Shown: piece after piece, positions 50,761 through 62,092 of the stretch
How the letters are laid out: every line of letters begins with the position of its first letter
Numbering within the stretch: position 1 is the stretch's first letter
DNA from: Streblospio benedicti
Lineage: Eukaryota > Annelida > Polychaeta > Spionida > Spionidae
Assembly (NCBI GenBank): GCA_019095985.1
Contig: CM032660.1
Location: 9,243,501-9,307,500, forward strand
Reading direction: 5' to 3'
Length of the DNA stretch: 64,000 nucleotides
Made by a program: the position numbers and the translations under genes
Notes under the pieces: model-generated
Databases searched by the model: none
Seen by the model: only the letters and a program-made list of their open reading frames with translations
What the model was told of the DNA's origin: nothing

Positions 50761-52665
50761 CATTAGTGTGAGAGATTGCTGTGTATAAGATGACCGCTCT
50801 TTCCCTTGGCACGTCCCAATAGTTGGAAATCGTAGTGACGAGTGTATGTTAAAATGTCGGGATCTATTGTTCAAATAGACATAAAACGGTCTCTAATGGC
50901 TACGTACATGTACATGTTGAGATGTGAAATAACCCATCATGTAATTTGTGCAAGCCTGTCAACAGATTTTGATTGGTGTAAGGTTTATAACATAATTAAA
51001 TGCTTTCATAATTACCTAACTAATTATATTTATCAAAATTCCAATGCTGGCTTGTGCTTTCTTCGAATTATGCCAAAACAGTTCTTGGCCCTATTTGAAG
51101 AAAACAACACTTTCTCAGTTTAAAATATGCTCATGTTGTACACAAAGAAGAAATGGAGCTATTAGAGTCATTCAAAGAAAGGGTATTAAATTTAATCCAG
51201 GGTTGTATAATCTCACCTATTTAGGTAGATTAAAAGCATGAAACTTCCAACACTAGCCTGCCGATCAAGAGCCGTCGATAAGATTGAGCCTGTAAAAAGA
51301 TAACATCTGGCTGTTGTGGAGAAGAAATTCAATCTATTCGCCATTTGTAAAACAATCAATCGTTTGATCGGTACTGAGAGGTCACGTTAAACGTCTTTTC
51401 AAGTAGAAAGTAATAAACGACTGGCCGTCACCCATCGCTGCATGCATGTTCACACGAGCAGACGTTATTTCTGAAGATTTGTAGGTGAAAAGGAACAAAA
51501 CAATGTACATATTAAAGGCCAATCTTACTAGATGCTCTGTGCTGAATCTTTGTTGGGTGCATGATAATTAAGATCTTGAATTGAGATTCTTGGCATACGC
51601 CTGTTTTAACGATATACATCACCATCGTTATCTAATGTTTAAACAGGGAGGATCCTGGTGCTCATGGTGGGGTTGGGAGAGCGCGTCTAGAAATATACAA
51701 GTTCTTTAAAATTGCAATGTGTTAGCCGACTTGTAGTATGAAGTCACTTCATGAGCTTTATTTTCCCTTATTTTGGGTGTATACGATTGCAACCGATGCT
51801 CCTTACCCAGCAGTGCTGCACATGTAAAATGCCAAATGGGTGTACACTTTTACTGAGATACGGTTATTAACCTCGTTTTGGATACAACTTGGCAGAATGT
51901 GTGAAAGCAATGGTTTTAGTTGGTCCTTGTTAGCAAAGTAGCAAAGAAGCCCACACTAGCTGAAACATGCTCAAGCCTTGTGCCAAATATCTGTATTCTT
52001 CACTAGGGGGCCATCATTCTTTAGCATGACCACACCTTTTTTACTTGAAATGTTTCTTTACAATTTCCCACACGGTTGTATGAATGAGAATGTGTGAATG
52101 AGAATCCGATGCTTATTATAAACTTAAGATATTTCAAGGCCACAACATGATACTGGACGTTAGTATCTCAGCAGACGTGCACCATATTCTATATATATAT
52201 TTTTTTAATTCTGAACTAAGAACTCAATCATTGATAGTTTTGTACGCAGTTTTAAGTCCTACCATTGTGTGTCACCCCCACTTTGACAGTAATTGTGCTT
52301 ATTGTGACGAGTTAAAAAAAGAAAAAGAAAAAACAAGAAATGACCAACATAGCACATTAGTGATATCTACATGTTGAGAAGCCTATATTACAAATTTCCG
52401 CATCATCGTTAAATAAGCCATCTTGAAATATATAAAAATGCATCATCAATAATTCACGGTCCACATTTTTGTAGAAAAGAACATGGTACTTTTGATGTGC
52501 GTGTTTATTTTTCACTTAAGATCTAGTGCAATTAAATTGGGGTACATATATTAAAGCCAAAAATAGTTTGTTTTGTTAACTATGACGACAAAAGTGTTTT
52601 TTTTATAACTATGATTATTTTAAAAAAATCAATAATTAAAAGACAATTTTCACCCTAAATATAAA

Positions 52666-52703
52666 GGGCTCATTTTATTGCTCAAAAACCTGTTTTTGAG
52701 CCC
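52666..52703. repeat. stem-loop with alternative 5' arms
   Basis: GCTCAAAAAC-CT-GTTTTTGAGC is a perfect 10-bp stem with a 2-base loop. An upstream GGGCTC can instead pair with the GAGCCC that ends the stem. It lies in AT-rich DNA just past the Lmx1 3' end. Confidence 0.6.
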
Positions 52704-53051
52704 TTGACATCTTCCCAATTAAGCCAAAATATGAGTTATACATTTGGTGACATTAACAGGTCAAAATGCTGTCCAAATTAGTAAGAGATTTGAGCTGATT
52801 GGCTAGTTTTCTAGGTGTCTAGGAAGAATATAGAGGGCCATATGCCATGACCAGATATTATCTAGTGACAATTTTGAACTCGTATTTATTTTCTAAGAGA
52901 GTATCATTTTAGTATTATTTCAGTGGGGACATAGATATTATGTAATGTAACATAAATCGTTTGCAGAAGCATTACATCAATGGTTATGAATGTAAAAAAA
53001 TTCTGTGGAAGGGTTTCTTGCAAGTATATGAAATAAAAAAGAGAGATCACA

Positions 53052-55532
53052 CGTATATTAAACAACAACTATTTATTGACTGAGTACAGTTTTGGACAAA
53101 TTAAAATATTCAAAATAATGCAGATGACAATAACAAAAGTTCAAATATCTCAAGCATATCATCCTACCTGGGGCACATTATGAATAGGTAAAGTTCACAA
53201 AAAATACATAAAAATGATAATCACATACATGTATAAACCAACTTCTCTAGCGTATCACAATTTAGTGATATACAATATTGAAATTTAACACGGTTTCCTA
53301 TGAATAAGGGTGTTATATTAAATGATACTCTTATGGAAAGATCAAATGATATGGTTTACACTGTAAGTGATATTTCTATTTGCTATAATCTCTTTTTTAC
53401 ATCTTAAAATAAGATATGTATTAGCCATAGTATCTATGATGTAGCCCCTATTGCCTGGTAGGACCTCTGCAACCTGAAGGTTTCAGAAGTGAGATATTTC
53501 CCTCTTTGACTAGAGATCATTATACGTGAAATAAAATGATACCATACCACTTATATGTAATAACAGGAAATATATAGAGAATACTTTAAAATACAATATG
53601 TTCATTTCAAGTCATGTTATTTTAGAGATTGAAGTATGAGAATTCACTATAAAATACAATAGTGAGGAATGTGAGGTTACAAGAGGTCTGAGAGGGCTTG
53701 TCAAACCCATTTGATTCAGAGAGGCCACAAAGTAATGAGTATATATTGAACATAAAACACAAAATATCTTAACCACAAAGTTCATCCATAACATTTGATT
53801 GGGCTACAATAAATAATAAAGCTAGCTGTCAGTCATACCAACTACGTGTCCAACATTCATGCAATACTTCACACAGTACACATACACTATTATGTTAATT
53901 AGCCTGCCATGTCTTTTGGAACCAAAGCAATAATGTTAGTTCATTCTATGATTATGTGAAAACATATCACTTCTTTGTCATATAGTTTACAGTTACATTG
54001 ATTAATTGATGTCAAAATGTGTGGATGACACAGAACATAAAGAAAACCTATAAATTTGCAATTACCAAATACACTAATATCTCTAGCTCACATGCATTTT
54101 GGATATCAACACATGAATTGAGAGTGAACATTATATTCTACCATAAACTAATAGCTTTGTTCCTTGTAAATAAAATCTAATCCGTCATTGATACCCTATG
54201 AAACTACTGACCGAACTTCTCTCCATAACAAATTCAGTTAAAATTATCACAGATACTATATGTTGAATTTCTACATAAAATTAACAAAACTAACATAGTT
54301 AATTTTTGACGACTGTAAATGTAGATGACATCTTAACATTATTTATATAGTGATGTGAAATTTGACTAAAAGTAAAAAGTGCCCATGATACAAATGTAAT
54401 CTTAATAAACAACCTTTCCAAATGCATATGCAAATGTTACTAAATAATGATAAAGCCAATCAGTGTTTCATTTTTGACACTTATCATATTTAAGATACCA
54501 ATTTTGATATACAATGTATATAAACCTTCACAGTACAAAAATACAAAGGGCACATTTCACTCAGAGTCTACATGTTCCTGCAGTGTCATAAACGAAATAA
54601 CCTGGAAAAACAAACTTGTAGCAATATCAGTGGAATGTACATATATCAATATCTACAAGAGTTTACAAATTCACAACATGTCAATAAATAATTTCCATAT
54701 TTACAATGCACTGTCCATAGTCAAGTTGACGCCAAAGTAGGATGATCATATTTCAACAGTTATAATGTCACTTTCCAGTCAAGTTTGTGTAAAGTTCTAT
54801 TCACCATGTTGATATACCATTGCTTTTTGCCATGGCAATTGGTATGACATGTTTTTGACCAATCCTACACCATATTATACAAAGATAAAATTTCGCAAGT
54901 TTAAAACATCAACTTTTATATAAAAAGTCATGATTAGATTGAATTTGCACAAATCAAATTACAGTAATAAGGTGTAATTGGTAATTTCTAAATATGTCAT
55001 TAACTATCGATACTTATGTACTGTGGCATTGAATTGAGTGTATAAAAAATTTGGCCATACATATTGTGTATCATAAATTCAAATTGAACAGTAATGCCCA
55101 GAGTATCATTCTTTTAGGTTTGAAACAACCTCTCCCCTGTGTTCAAAATTTGTTACATTTTTACTTTTTATGGAGAAGAGTATTGCCAGTAAAGAGATCA
55201 ATTTGCCAAAACTCACATATACTGATACTTGGTTCTGTGTTGATCAAAATAGTGCCACTAGTCCAAACGCAATTCTTCCTCAATCCATCAAAAATCCATT
55301 GTCTTTGTCATGGCTTTCACATCAGTTCCTGGCTGTCACAAGTTCGCTCACCACCAAGTACATCTTTCATTTACCTCACAAAATGAACCAGTGTGCCTGA
55401 TCAATCATTTCTCAGTCTTATTGATCAATATCAGTCTTTGCCACATCTGCACCATCATTGTAACACTATATGGCATAGGCTCATCATTACATCTTTAATT
55501 CGCCGCCCCGAACACAATGTTCCCAAGCAGTT
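53052..55532 (-). other. probable long 3'UTR of Lmx1
   Basis: This is uniform AT-rich sequence without repeats or coding features between the stop codon and the first minus-strand AATAAA. A 2.5-kb 3'UTR is plausible for a LIM-homeobox gene. The plus-strand open frames at 54447-54740 and 55051-55386 have no recognisable motifs and are taken as chance. Confidence 0.4.
53072..53077 (-). terminator. candidate polyadenylation signal, Lmx1
   Basis: On the minus strand this is the first AATAAA after the stop at 55533. It is followed by GTTGTTGTTT, a suitable downstream GT-rich element. Confidence 0.45.
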
Positions 55533-55774
55533 TCAATCTCCATTAAAGTACGAGGACTGCATTGAATAGAGTTTGTCTATGGGGTTGACAACAGGTCCTG
55601 CCTGTTGTGGTTGGGGTGCACCCCCTGCCCCAGCTGCACCCTGCTGAGCCTGGTTCATGAAGACATCCTCCAGGGAGTCGAGCTTGTTGGGCTGGATGGA
55701 GGCAGGAGTCTCCAGGAAGCCAGAGTCTCCTTGGCTGATGCTACAGGTGGAGTCATTCTGGACAGAGTCATCAT
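55533..55774 (-). CDS. Lmx1: Lmx1-type LIM-homeobox protein, last exon
   Basis: The exon encodes the C-terminal 79 residues plus TGA. It has an acidic Ser-rich start (DDDSVQNDSTCSISQGDS), then a Leu-rich stretch (LDSLEDVFMNQ), a Gly/Ala/Pro/Gln low-complexity stretch, and the ending NPIDKLYSMQSSYFNGD. That ending is nearly identical to NPIDRLYSMQSSYF, the family-specific C-terminus of vertebrate LMX1A/LMX1B, and fixes the subfamily. The acceptor is TTGTTTTAG. The region between homeodomain and C-terminus is shorter than in vertebrate LMX1B. The next exon lies at 55990-56089, across a 215-bp intron. Confidence 0.92.
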
Positions 55775-55989
55775 CTAAAACAAAAACCTTTTTAAATTGA
55801 ATATTCAAGCTGTTATATGCTGTTGTATATTTTATTGCATGTAATAGTGACTGTAAAATCTTATATAAATAGAACTTTCAGTACATGTATATCTAATTAG
55901 TATTACTAAATTACACCAAAATAATGAAAAGGTTTGTAGTTACATGTATATGAAACACCATTTGACTTCAAATTGAATTACATGTATAC

Positions 55990-56089
55990 CTGAGTCACCA
56001 TCTTCTTTCTTTTTGTTGATTTTCTTAGTATTCTTGTCATCCTTTCCATTTTCTGCTTTGTTGGCTTGTTTTCTTGCTATTTTCTTCAT
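55990..56089 (-). CDS. Lmx1: Lmx1-type protein, exon after the homeodomain (basic linker)
   Basis: The 33 codons plus one base run from MKKIARKQANK to KKKEDGDS, with acceptor TTATTAATAG and donor CAG/GTATAC. MKK closes the homeodomain (RAK|MKKIA) and the rest is a highly basic, Lys/Asn-rich linker in place of the Gln-rich stretch of vertebrate LMX1. Phase 0 in, phase 1 out, matching the last exon. Confidence 0.88.
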
Positions 56090-57606
56090 CTATTAATAAG
56101 AAATATGTCATAGTAATCTTGCCATATAGTGATGATACACAATCTTAAGTTTATACATGTCCCAATGATATAAATCCCACATATCTGTCCTGTGGATTAA
56201 CTATCTGGATGTGTAAGCAGTGGTCTAGCACATTCTGTATGATTTATTTCAATGTGAACAGCAAAGCAAGCAATGAAAACTCAAGAAATCTCTCCCCGCA
56301 GCTTTTTGTTTACATCTGGAGATATAAATGTTTCTCACATTTCACTGACAACATATATCATTACATAGCAAACAGCTTGCAATGATAACTAACGTTTATC
56401 ATTGGTTATCTGGATGGAGAAGACCTTTAATAGTGATGAACTAGAGCTGTAGTGACCATAAGACATTGAAAGTGGTGTCATCTTGGTTCATAGGACCTAC
56501 ATTGACAGCTAATGCAGACAAAACATACATACAGTTTCTGTTGCATGGATCATCATAGCAAAATAGTCAAAATGATTGATAGCAACTATGTCAAGTGATT
56601 GTAAATGTATCAAGCTAATTATGATTAATAGTGGGAAAGGTTGACATGTGTAATACTTGGTCAACTTCACATGCTGGAAATGCTTTTGAATCTAAGGAAA
56701 GTACTTTTAAATATCTTTGAACAACAGGATATATACGGTAATGTCTGTTTGTCGACAGCTATAAACTATGAAGAAGAAAAGTGCTTTTAAGAAAGCATAG
56801 TTTTTAATGCTTGATGAGGCATGTTGAATGTAATGGACCAAACATAGGCTGTTCATTGAGATAAATGTATTGTTGTTATGTAAATAACATTCGATATTGA
56901 CACCATCGCTCAAATGCCCAAAACATATTTCACTTAAGCTAAAGAACTTGCTAGGCACTTAGTGTTGGTCTTCGTCTGTGGACCATGGTAAAAAGCAAGT
57001 TCAGGCTATGATAAATGCTTGTTTATGGATATGTTTTGACACATTTAAGTGTATTCTGTATTTGAAGTTTCAATAGCAATCGGCCATTACACATTTTAAA
57101 GGATAAATTCTTGACAAATACACCATAACTCAAACACTTTTACCTAAGCAAACATGTGACGCACTTGGTGAAGGTGATAGTATCACTAACTGTGGTGTAG
57201 ATCTATTATAGAAATATATACATGTACGTATGTGTCAGTCTGAAATATTTGAGTATTAAACTATTTGGAGGCTATTCTACCAACTGCAAGATAATTCTAA
57301 ACCCAACCAAACTGTTTGTCTGTATATGTATGATAGAATATTCTGCCCGCCAATCAGGGAATTTAAACATCAAAATCAACGGCTCCACTTCTTTATTCAT
57401 CTAAGGTCTGTGCCATTTATATAATTTACCAACAGTTACCAAACTAAAATTCTGTAGCAGACAGATCTTTCTACACAGATCTTTTCACACTTCCATATCA
57501 CGTTCTGTTTGGTGACATTTCATAGACCTATGAACTTGGGAAGCAATCACATGAGTTCTTACCGCCAAGTCTATAAATCTATACCGCAAAAGAAGACAAG
57601 ACTCAC
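56090..57606 (-). other. Lmx1 intron after the homeodomain
   Basis: AT-rich intron of about 1.5 kb. No repeats, exons or RNA genes are recognised. The minus-strand open frame at 56707-56958 has no supporting motif. Confidence 0.65.
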
Positions 57607-57684
57607 CTTGGCCCTCTGATTCTGGAACCACACCTGCACGACCCGCACGCTGAGTCCGGTCTCGGCCGCGAGAGCCTCCCGAAC
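57607..57684 (-). CDS. Lmx1: Lmx1-type protein, homeodomain second half
   Basis: This exon is exactly 26 codons: [20 protein letters not shown], then QNQRAK. It holds most of helix 2 and all of recognition helix 3 of the homeodomain, with the LIM-homeodomain signature WFQNQRAK, including the DNA-contacting Gln50 and Asn51. Acceptor GCTTGCAG, donor AAG/GTGAGT, phase 0 at both ends. The protein sequence is almost identical to the same part of human LMX1B ([20 protein letters not shown]). Confidence 0.95.
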
Positions 57685-57780
57685 CTGCAAGCGAAAGGAA
57701 GTCCGCGTGATGGAAGGGAAACTCAACTTGGGGTAAAAGATTTTCTAGATGACACCAGTTAAAATGAAGTGGGAAAGTTT

Positions 57781-57781
<1 letters not shown>

Positions 57782-57819
<38 letters not shown>

Positions 57820-57831
57820 GGGGGGGGGGGG
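57782..57831 (+). repeat. T37 followed directly by G13
   Basis: Thirty-seven T residues (57782-57818) abut thirteen G residues (57819-57831). The tract lies about 100 bp from the homeodomain exon, on the acceptor side in minus-strand terms, where the transcript reads C13A37. Homopolymer length is likely polymorphic or partly an assembly effect. Confidence 0.95.
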
Positions 57832-59849
57832 TTCTGGTGCGCAGTGGGTATTATAACGTTGAGGTGTACAGCATAAATATCATTAATGGCAATGACATTG
57901 ATAAGCAGTCATCATTAATCTTTTACCAAGCCCAAAGAAAAACAAGTATATTAGAACCTCTAATGCTCGTTTTTGGTGGAAACATTTCGCTCGGCGATTG
58001 CTCAACTTCTTCAGGAAACAGTTCCGTACAAACATTGTATGTTGCAGTGCTCGTTTATTTCATATGCCTCTAAGTCTGTTGTGACCTTGCAACTCATCCG
58101 CCACGGGGAAAAAAAGTTTTCCGCGACTGCGGCTATGCATGGGACGTATTAAGTGGACCTCTGTTTCGGAACAGCAAACCATGGCTAATAAATGCAAGAT
58201 GGATTCTATACAGAGCACACGTCAACATTCACAGATCAAGGTGTTACAACTCTTCGTATATTGCATCACCTACTTGTGAAATGATAATTGCACATACACG
58301 TGACGCGTCATGAACCAATCAGCGCCTCCGCTTCAGCAGGTGCGCTGCTTCATTAATTAACTACCCGCTAATCCGTAGCAGACGTGAAATTATGATTTAT
58401 GACGTCATATGTACACAGCGGTCGAGCCCCGGATGGAGGATATTGTTGTCCGGACTGGCAGCTTCGAGACGCTTCTGTCGTAAAGCTGTTAGTGGTCAGC
58501 TGATACTGACCACTACAAGTGATATTCTGACCACTAGAAGTGAGGGCCCGACGATAAATTACGATAGTGTCTGCGGTGGCGGCACGGGGCGATATGCATT
58601 ATTGACCTTGACACCGAAAGCGTGACACCCGAGTATCGTTTGCATCATGTGCACCCTTTAAACCTGCGCGATTATTGACGTCGAGACATTCTTACTTTGT
58701 TGTGTCTCAGTGGCTTATCGGAATGTGATTAGCAGTATTCAATTCTTCAATTCCAGTTTTCTAATAATCATTGTGCGTGTCCATAAATTGGGCGAAGAGT
58801 TAATTCATAAAAAAAGTGTGTAAGATTAAGTTATACTCATATATTAGCTTAATTTGGAAAGACTTTCCCTCATCCTCAACCCCACATCTCATTATTATTT
58901 GGACAAAGGTATTTGCTATTGAACATCAGAACCTCCAAATTGTTATCTCAATAATCACAGCAAAAAACTTCTGACGCATACTCATAAATCTGTATAAAAC
59001 CCCAAACATTTAGAGAGATTGTCGTGATGCTTGGTATTACGTCACCCTTAGCTACTTCTTCACCCGAGGCTTCTTGCTACGAATATGACAAGGCAGCAAC
59101 ATCATCATTATCATTAGCCGCAGAAAATGTATCATTTTGGAAAACGCCGGCAGACATGCGAGTTGAACATCAGACGACAATCCAAGTGTCATGTCCAGCC
59201 GGCGATTTATGAACCCTCGTTGGGGGATTATCTCCTAATATCGCCTCTTTGAAAGCTGATATGACGAGATAGCATCCTCGCCTTGCACTTCGCATGTAAG
59301 GTCGGGCTATGGAGGTGTGAAGTGGCTGCTCTATATTAAAACGTGAATAATTATCCTCTCAACAGACAATTTGTCTTTTTAACTGTGATTAATTAATTTG
59401 CTTTTTTAGATCCTTGCGTAATTTAGGGGGCAAGTTGAACGTTGTAGAATTACAGAATGATGCATTGTTGACTTGAGCTCCAGTGATTTAATAGCTAGAG
59501 TTGCTTATCGTATTAACCTTCTTAATGTGATCAACAAACAAGAGGGGTTGATAGGAAGGTGTTAAATGCATATGAGTGCCCTTGATAGAAATTTTAATTA
59601 AATCACATATGTTCCATTCTATGATACACTGATACGGACTTATCTGTCAACAAAGCATCACCTATATCACTATTATTGCCTTGATACACCTCTTGTCGCC
59701 AGCATAGTTAAATATGAGTTCCAACACGGCAATTACCCAGATTCATGCCCCTGCATGGAACCAGCAATATATTTATTCTAAAGCACAAAGAAAACAGACT
59801 CTCTGTGAAAACATAGGAATGCATTACACAAAAGGCCCTGATGATAAAA

Positions 59850-60130
59850 GACTTTTACTTGTCTGTGGGCCCAAATAATGGCTCACCGACTGGCACACTG
59901 GGGGCTTGAATTACAGATAGCTGGCACCCTCGTAAATTCCCATTATGCCTTGATTTAGCGACGTCGGCGCGAGAGAATAAGGGTTAGAAATTCGACCCCC
60001 TCGGTCAAGTTTTGTTTTGGTCATTCATTATCAGACGATTATTTCGCTTGGTCGTGTGATTTACCGACTCCCGTCTGATAATTGAATAAAAGAAGGGCTC
60101 GCGTGTGTTTTCTCTTTAATATTGAAATTA
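59850..60130. promoter_or_regulatory. candidate intronic enhancer of Lmx1
   Basis: A GC-balanced, non-repetitive block holds clustered homeodomain-type words (TTAGCGACG, ATTCATTATC, GATAATTGAATAAA) and a CACGTG E-box near 60133. There is no open frame. Position inside a LIM-homeobox intron and complexity are the only support. Confidence 0.25.
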
Positions 60131-61335
60131 AACACGTGGGGGTTTCGATGTCTCAAAGGTAAATGTTACGTTGGTGTTTAGAAAGTACATAACGCCCCGA
60201 GGAAAGATGATCTCCTCCCTAACAATTTACATAATGCTATGCAATACATGCACGTTTGTGCGGAAACTACTGATACGATGTCATTGGAGTAAAATGTCAT
60301 CCCATGTGAGTTAAGTAAACCTTATCTGTTGTCTCTCTTAATATGTTCTAATGGAGGTCAAACAAGTAAACTGAGTGAATTAAAAATTATGACAACAAAC
60401 AAATAAAAACATGACAATGAAGAACAGGCTAGGACTAGAATACGATTCTTCAAGCCATACAAAAAGAATAAATCAATTTCCGTGTACCATAGCTGAGATT
60501 TAACAGAGATAAAGGTCCGATGTTGAGGTGCGCATTATGGGTAAATCATACGTTCACAAGAACCTTATATTCAGAGTCGGCATATCAAACAGGTGACTTG
60601 TCAAACACAAAATGACGTTATTAAATTATGCTCAGTGATGTTGACAGTAACAATGAAGTCAGAAGTAGACAGGACTATTTTTGTCTAGGCACATTGTTCC
60701 TGTGATTGTTATGCAAGTGTCTTAGAAAGATCATCGTACTGATCAATTCGTCGTTTGAAGTGAAGCGGCACAGAAGGCCATAGTCTTCGGCTAGAACAAT
60801 AAAATATCTATTCTAAACTAACATGGCTTCGTTGGAGTAGCTCATACGGACGGGATGTTGTATGGAGTGTGAAAATACGGCTCATATTGTTTTGGTTGTT
60901 TGGAGGTAGAAGTTCAATCACCTTGTTTTTGAGTTCCTTATTTTGGATTCACTGCCCTCGACAAAAGGCTCAGAGACTATTTTTCCAGTTGCAGGGCGGA
61001 AATGTGGACCACAAACGCACTATCAAACGTACATGCTTTTGTTTGATTGTAAGTTTTATCACAAACACGAATTGCATCAATAATGCTTGAAGCGCTTGGT
61101 GTACCGTTGTAGCAACCGTAAAATCCTACGTATAAATGTAGGTCTTATTAAACAACACATTTTCTTTTTTTTTTCCATTATTAATTTGTCTGTCTCTATC
61201 ATAAACAGAATCCATCTTGTTTTTAACTGGTAAGTTTCTTAATTCATTCCCCTTTTAAAAAGTCCTGAGTTTCTGCCACTAAAAGTATATCTTTAAAAGG
61301 GCCAGCAGTGAACAACAATGTCAAAACAAGCCTAC

Positions 61336-61472
61336 CTTTCGACATGGCTTGGGGTTGATCTCAAAACTGGACTTGAACTTCCTGCGCTGGCTGGTGGTGA
61401 GGATAGTGCGTGGCCGCTTGGGACCTTTGGGCTGGTCCCCGTCTCCGTCATCCAGGATGCTGTCCCCGTCAC
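61336..61472 (-). CDS. Lmx1: Lmx1-type protein, acidic linker and homeodomain first half
   Basis: The exon gives two bases plus 45 codons. An acidic linker ([16 protein letters not shown]) is followed by [20 protein letters not shown] and EINPKPCRK: the N-terminal arm, helix 1 and the loop of the homeodomain. It differs from human LMX1B ([20 protein letters not shown]) at few sites. Acceptor CTTGCCAG, donor AAG/GTAGGC. The split between CRK and VRE divides the homeodomain over two exons. An overlapping plus-strand frame (61318-61524) is its shadow. Confidence 0.94.
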
Positions 61473-61956
61473 CTGGCAAGGAGAAGACATCGAGGTAATG
61501 GCAAGGCAACTCAGTATATTTTGAGGTGATGGTGGGGATGTGATTTTGAACTATAGTTACATGTTTTAAAGTCCTTAAAATGATACTAACTAATCATTGA
61601 TGTAAACTTCCTATCAAATTTAGGGGAATCCTAACAGTAAAATGTTGATCTAAATCATTGATAAGACTTTTTTTAGTATATGACGTAACCCCAGTTCACG
61701 TCATTATACGGGCACAACGTATTAATCGCATACTAGTAGCATGGCCTGACCATTGCAATTGTTGAACTTGAATTGATACTTTAGTTTATAATTTCAGAGT
61801 GAACAAAGAAAACAAAACAAAACACAGTAGCGACCGGACGATTGCTTGGGCTGACAATGAACCACAATAGATTTTTTAAAAGTCATAATACAAACAGGAA
61901 GAAAGTTAAGTCAAATCATGTTAAGGAAGAAGCATTAACATCCGGGCGTGCCTTAC
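61473..61956 (-). other. Lmx1 intron between LIM2 and homeodomain exons
   Basis: 484 bp, AT-rich, nothing else recognised. Confidence 0.7.
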
Positions 61957-62092
61957 TTTTGGGGCTGTAGGGGGCTCCCCACTCGTCCACTTTGCCGCCG
62001 CCCCCGTACAGGTAGGCGCGCTGCATGTAGTCGTTCTCGAAGTCGTGGCGGCAGAAGATTTGGCCGTCCTTCACCACGAACTGGTCGCCCTT
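61957..62092 (-). CDS. Lmx1: Lmx1-type protein, second half of LIM domain 2
   Basis: The 45 codons plus one base run KGDQFVVKDGQIFCRHDFEN, then DYMQRAYLYGGGGKVDEWGA and PYSPK. The exon supplies the last zinc ligands of LIM2 (Cys in IFC and Asp two residues on, C-x2-D) and the linker toward the homeodomain. It parallels human LMX1B [21 protein letters not shown]. A Gly run and a Trp-containing acidic linker differ from vertebrates. Acceptor CACTTTCAG, donor AAAA/GTAAGG. Confidence 0.93.

Larger units (their letters stand above)
47761..53050. other. intergenic region between the two convergent genes
   Basis: No gene is supported. The open frames at 48335-48730 and 50842-51123 lack family resemblance and splice context. 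The region contains two GC-richer blocks (49260-49720 and 50290-50760) in otherwise AT-rich DNA, plus a stem-loop at 52666-52703. I saw no transposon ends. Confidence 0.5.
57685..61335 (-). other. 3.65-kb intron splitting the homeodomain
   Basis: The intron contains the T37G13 tract, a GC-richer block at 58.3-58.65 kb, and several TAATTA-rich, non-repetitive stretches (59.3-59.6 and 59.85-60.13 kb). No coding sequence is supported. Confidence 0.6.

Noticed and set aside
55051-55386. 111-residue plus-strand frame beside the Lmx1 stop codon
   Set aside because: It falls within the inferred Lmx1 3'UTR and has no recognisable domain or splice structure.
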